Assembly (NCBI GenBank): GCA_964575335.1
Contig: CAZNPU010000009.1
Span: forward strand, 42,270 to 106,269
From: CAZNPU01 sp964575335
GTDB lineage: Bacteria > Planctomycetota > Phycisphaerae > Phycisphaerales > SM1A02
Direction: 5' to 3'
Length of the DNA stretch: 64,000 nucleotides
Each line of letters opens with the position of its first letter. The first letter of the stretch is position 1. The notes beneath the pieces are model-generated. The model was not told where the DNA came from, did not search any database, and was given only the letters and a program-made list of their open reading frames with translations. A program made the translations under genes and the position numbers. Below are positions 62,164 to 64,000 of the stretch, piece by piece.

Positions 62164-63567
62164 TTATCCGATCCGTTCGCGTCCGCCCATGTATGGACGC
62201 AGCACTGTGGGAACCGTCACGCTTCCGTCAGCGTTCTGATACAGCTCGAGAATCGGAATCAAAATGCGCGGACTTGCCAGCACCGTGTTGTTGAGCGAGT
62301 GGCAGAAAACGTTGTTGCCGTTTTCATCCTTATAGCGCATGTTCAGCCGCCGACACTGATAGTCATACAGTCGCGATGCCGAGTGCGTTTCGCCGTATGC
62401 GCCGCGCGGCCGATTGGTCGTCGGATCATCTTCGCCCCGGCCGGGCATCCACGTTTCGATGTCGATCATGTCTGCGTTCTTCATGCCCAGATCGCCCGTG
62501 CAGCATTGCAGCAGACGATAAGGCAGCTCAAGCATCTGCAGCAGTTGCTCGACAATCTCGATCATCTTCCGATGCCACATGCGGCTTTCCGCTTCATCAG
62601 CTTTGCAGATCACCACCTGCTCCACCTTGTCGAACTGATGAATGCGATACAGCCCCGCAGTGTCCTTGCCCGCTGCACCGGCTTCACGCCGAAAACACGT
62701 GGAAACCGTGGCGTACCGCAGCGGCAGCCATTCCATGGGAAGAATCTCATCCTGATGCAGGCCCATCAGCCCGACTTCGCCGGTGCCGGTCAGAAACAGA
62801 TCCTTGCCGCCGGATTCGCGCCTGGATTCTTCGATGTGATACGCTTGATCGCGTCCTGCCGGGAAAAAGCCTGTGCCGATCATGCACTCTTCGCGCACAA
62901 TGACCGGCACGCTCATGGGCTGAAAACCGTGCTGCTCGGTGATGAAGTCAAAGGCAAAGCGAAGCGCCGCCTGATGCAGACGCATGCCGTCGCCGGTGAG
63001 CACATAATGGCGCGCGCCCGACATCTTCACGCCGCGCTCGAAATCCACCAGCTTCAGATCGCGCACCAGCTCCAGATGCGTCTTCGGCTCAAAGCCCTTG
63101 TTGTCCCTGAACGGCCTGGCGGGATCAAACCAGTCCGGATTCCAGCGCTTGATCTCGACGTTGTCCTCCGCACCCTTGCCGCGCGGCACATCGGGATCAG
63201 GCGGCTGAGGCACGCACAGCAGAATCGCTTCAAACTCCGGCGTCAGTTCAGCAAGCTTCTGCTCAAGCGCCTGCACCTGCGCCTTGAGCTTCAGCGGCTT
63301 CTGTTCCAGCTCGCGAATCTGCGCTTCCAGATCAGCCCGCTCCTGACCCTGCGCCGATTTGAGCTGCCCCTTGAGCTTGCCGATCTGCGGCCCGATTTCC
63401 TTGCTGATGCGATTCTGCTCAGCCCGCTGCCGCTCCATCTCGGTGCGAATGCTGCGAAGCTGCTCATCGAGTTCCAGCAGCCGATCAATGTCAACGTCAA
63501 TGTTCTTGTCACGGGCGCCCTGCTTGAACCGCTCAGGATCAGCCCGAAGTTGCTTCAGATCAATCAT
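62164..63567 (-). CDS. serS: Seryl-tRNA synthetase
   Basis: A 467-aa class II synthetase. The N-terminal long coiled coil (about 25-115) binds tRNA-Ser. Motif 2 (ATVSTCFRREAGAAGKDTAGLYRIHQFDKVE) and motif 3 region (NTVLASPRILIPILELYQ) are intact, with TGTGEVGLMGLH before motif 2. A 20-residue insertion near RGEDDPTTNRPRGAYGETHSASRLYDYQCRRLN is slightly longer than in E. coli. It converges on the tilS pair. The ATG lies 9 bases after TAGTAT on the minus strand. Confidence 0.96.
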   Translation of the reverse strand: MIDLKQLRADPERFKQGARDKNIDVDIDRLLELDEQLRSIRTEMERQRAEQNRISKEIGPQIGKLKGQLKSAQGQERADLEAQIRELEQKPLKLKAQVQALEQKLAELTPEFEAILLCVPQPPDPDVPRGKGAEDNVEIKRWNPDWFDPARPFRDNKGFEPKTHLELVRDLKLVDFERGVKMSGARHYVLTGDGMRLHQAALRFAFDFITEQHGFQPMSVPVIVREECMIGTGFFPAGRDQAYHIEESRRESGGKDLFLTGTGEVGLMGLHQDEILPMEWLPLRYATVSTCFRREAGAAGKDTAGLYRIHQFDKVEQVVICKADEAESRMWHRKMIEIVEQLLQMLELPYRLLQCCTGDLGMKNADMIDIETWMPGRGEDDPTTNRPRGAYGETHSASRLYDYQCRRLNMRYKDENGNNVFCHSLNNTVLASPRILIPILELYQNADGSVTVPTVLRPYMGGRERIG

Positions 63568-63688
63568 AGGGGCGACATACTAACCGCCATCCGCCGGAAA
63601 GACGACACCAGCGGGGGTGTGAGTGAGGGGGCGGGATGAGGAGTGAGGAGATGGGGAGTGGGGGATGAGGGGATTCCGCGGGAGGGGG

Positions 63689-63733
63689 CTTTCGGGGGCG
63701 GGACTTCCGGGGGCGAGGCTTCCGGGGGCGGGG
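63689..63733. repeat. Tandem 15-bp repeat, 3 copies
   Basis: Three consecutive copies of CTTCCGGGGGCGGGG-like units (63689-63703, 63704-63718, 63719-63733) with one or two differences. Confidence 0.85.
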
Positions 63734-63840
63734 GTTCAAGAAATTGTTGGGGCTGGTCCGATTTGTTTGATTGACTGCATTCATTGAACGGACGTGTGCC
63801 GGAGGCGGAAAAGCGAGGCATCAGCGCGCTGTTGCTGTAG

Positions 63841-63858
63841 CTGCTGCTGCTGCTGCTG
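63841..63858. repeat. CTG triplet repeat, 6 copies
   Basis: Six perfect CTG units; a few more imperfect GCTGTG units recur at about 63926-63956. Confidence 0.85.
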
Positions 63859-63970
63859 TGCTTTGCTGCGATGTGATGTCATGGTGTGGCGTGTCGTGTC
63901 ATGACGTCATGTCACGCCGTGCATTGCTGTGCTTTGCTGTGCTGTGCTGTGTCGTGCTTGTGATGTTTCG

Positions 63971-64000
63971 TTTGTTTGCTTGCTTGCTTGCTTGCTTGCT
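63971..64000. repeat. TTGC tetranucleotide repeat running off the window
   Basis: About six TTGC units after a TTTG unit, continuing to the last base, so the total length is unknown. Confidence 0.85.

Larger units (their letters stand above)
63568..64000. other. Intergenic end of window with simple repeats
   Basis: No gene is recognised in the last 433 bases. A purine-rich GAGGAG/GGGGAT stretch (63625-63680) is followed by the repeats listed separately. Confidence 0.5.

Noticed and set aside
62299..63639. A 446-residue plus-strand frame opposite serS
   Set aside because: It is an antisense shadow with the same skewed composition; serS on the minus strand has all synthetase motifs.
1..64000. 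tRNA or rRNA genes
   Set aside because: I looked for T-arm-like GGTTCGA sequences with acceptor pairing and for conserved rRNA blocks and found none that fit; a tRNA-finding program would be needed to exclude one fully.

Overview
The window looks like a GC-rich chromosomal segment of a Gram-negative-type bacterium, most likely a member of the Planctomycetota (a Phycisphaerae-like lineage is my best guess). Reasons: outer-membrane lipopolysaccharide genes (heptose phosphatase, heptosyltransferase, Kdo-kinase-like, O-antigen-ligase-like and PagL-like proteins) sit next to many lineage-specific hypotheticals, to an orphan GlmL-type ATPase membrane cluster, and to dispersed short inverted-repeat elements. 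This placement is inference from gene content; no rRNA or tRNA gene was seen. No phage, insertion sequence, transposase or CRISPR array was recognised.

Layout. 1-8.6 kb: end of a truncated hypothetical gene, then a leftward block (plsY, GT4 glycosyltransferase, O-antigen-ligase-like, WaaE-like GT2) divergent from a rightward block (KdkA-like kinase, gmhB fused to a membrane tail, small hypothetical, waaF-like). Together they build an LPS core. 8.6-11.5 kb: small membrane protein, two inverted-repeat elements, pfkA and an SDR on the minus strand. 11.5-22.3 kb: lysS, transglutaminase-like protein, NAD(P)HX dehydratase, YhaM-like exonuclease, DPM1-like GT2, a 483-aa unknown, a GT4 on the minus strand and two small hypotheticals.

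22.4-29.6 kb holds the most interesting block. It has six same-strand, tightly packed genes: a GlmL/MutL-type ASKHA protein without any mutase nearby, a double barrel-sandwich protein with a KOW-like end, a secreted/anchored FN3 protein with a large uncharacterised domain, and three integral membrane proteins. I propose it as an undescribed membrane system. 29.6-37.1 kb is a fatty-acid synthesis cluster (rpmF, plsX, fabH, fabD, a lipoprotein, fabG, acpP, fabF) with two recognisable promoters and one intrinsic terminator.

37.2-48.9 kb: PagL-like protein, degenerate PfkB-family protein, a 1.8-kb gene-poor stretch containing a candidate structured RNA with its own terminator, an operon gcvH-ABC ATPase-FtsX-type permease, a second intergenic region with a candidate small RNA, then a TIM-barrel isomerase-like gene, cmk, plsC and htpX. 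49-64 kb: TSUP permease, 3D-domain protein, methyltransferase, comM, bifunctional putA, zinc-ribbon protein, ATP-grasp enzyme, agmatinase-family enzyme, coiled-coil membrane protein, tilS, pseudo-receiver protein and serS, ending in simple-sequence repeats.

A feature running through the window: several genes lack a Shine-Dalgarno sequence and start 6-9 nt after a TANNNT -10-like hexamer, suggesting leaderless transcripts.
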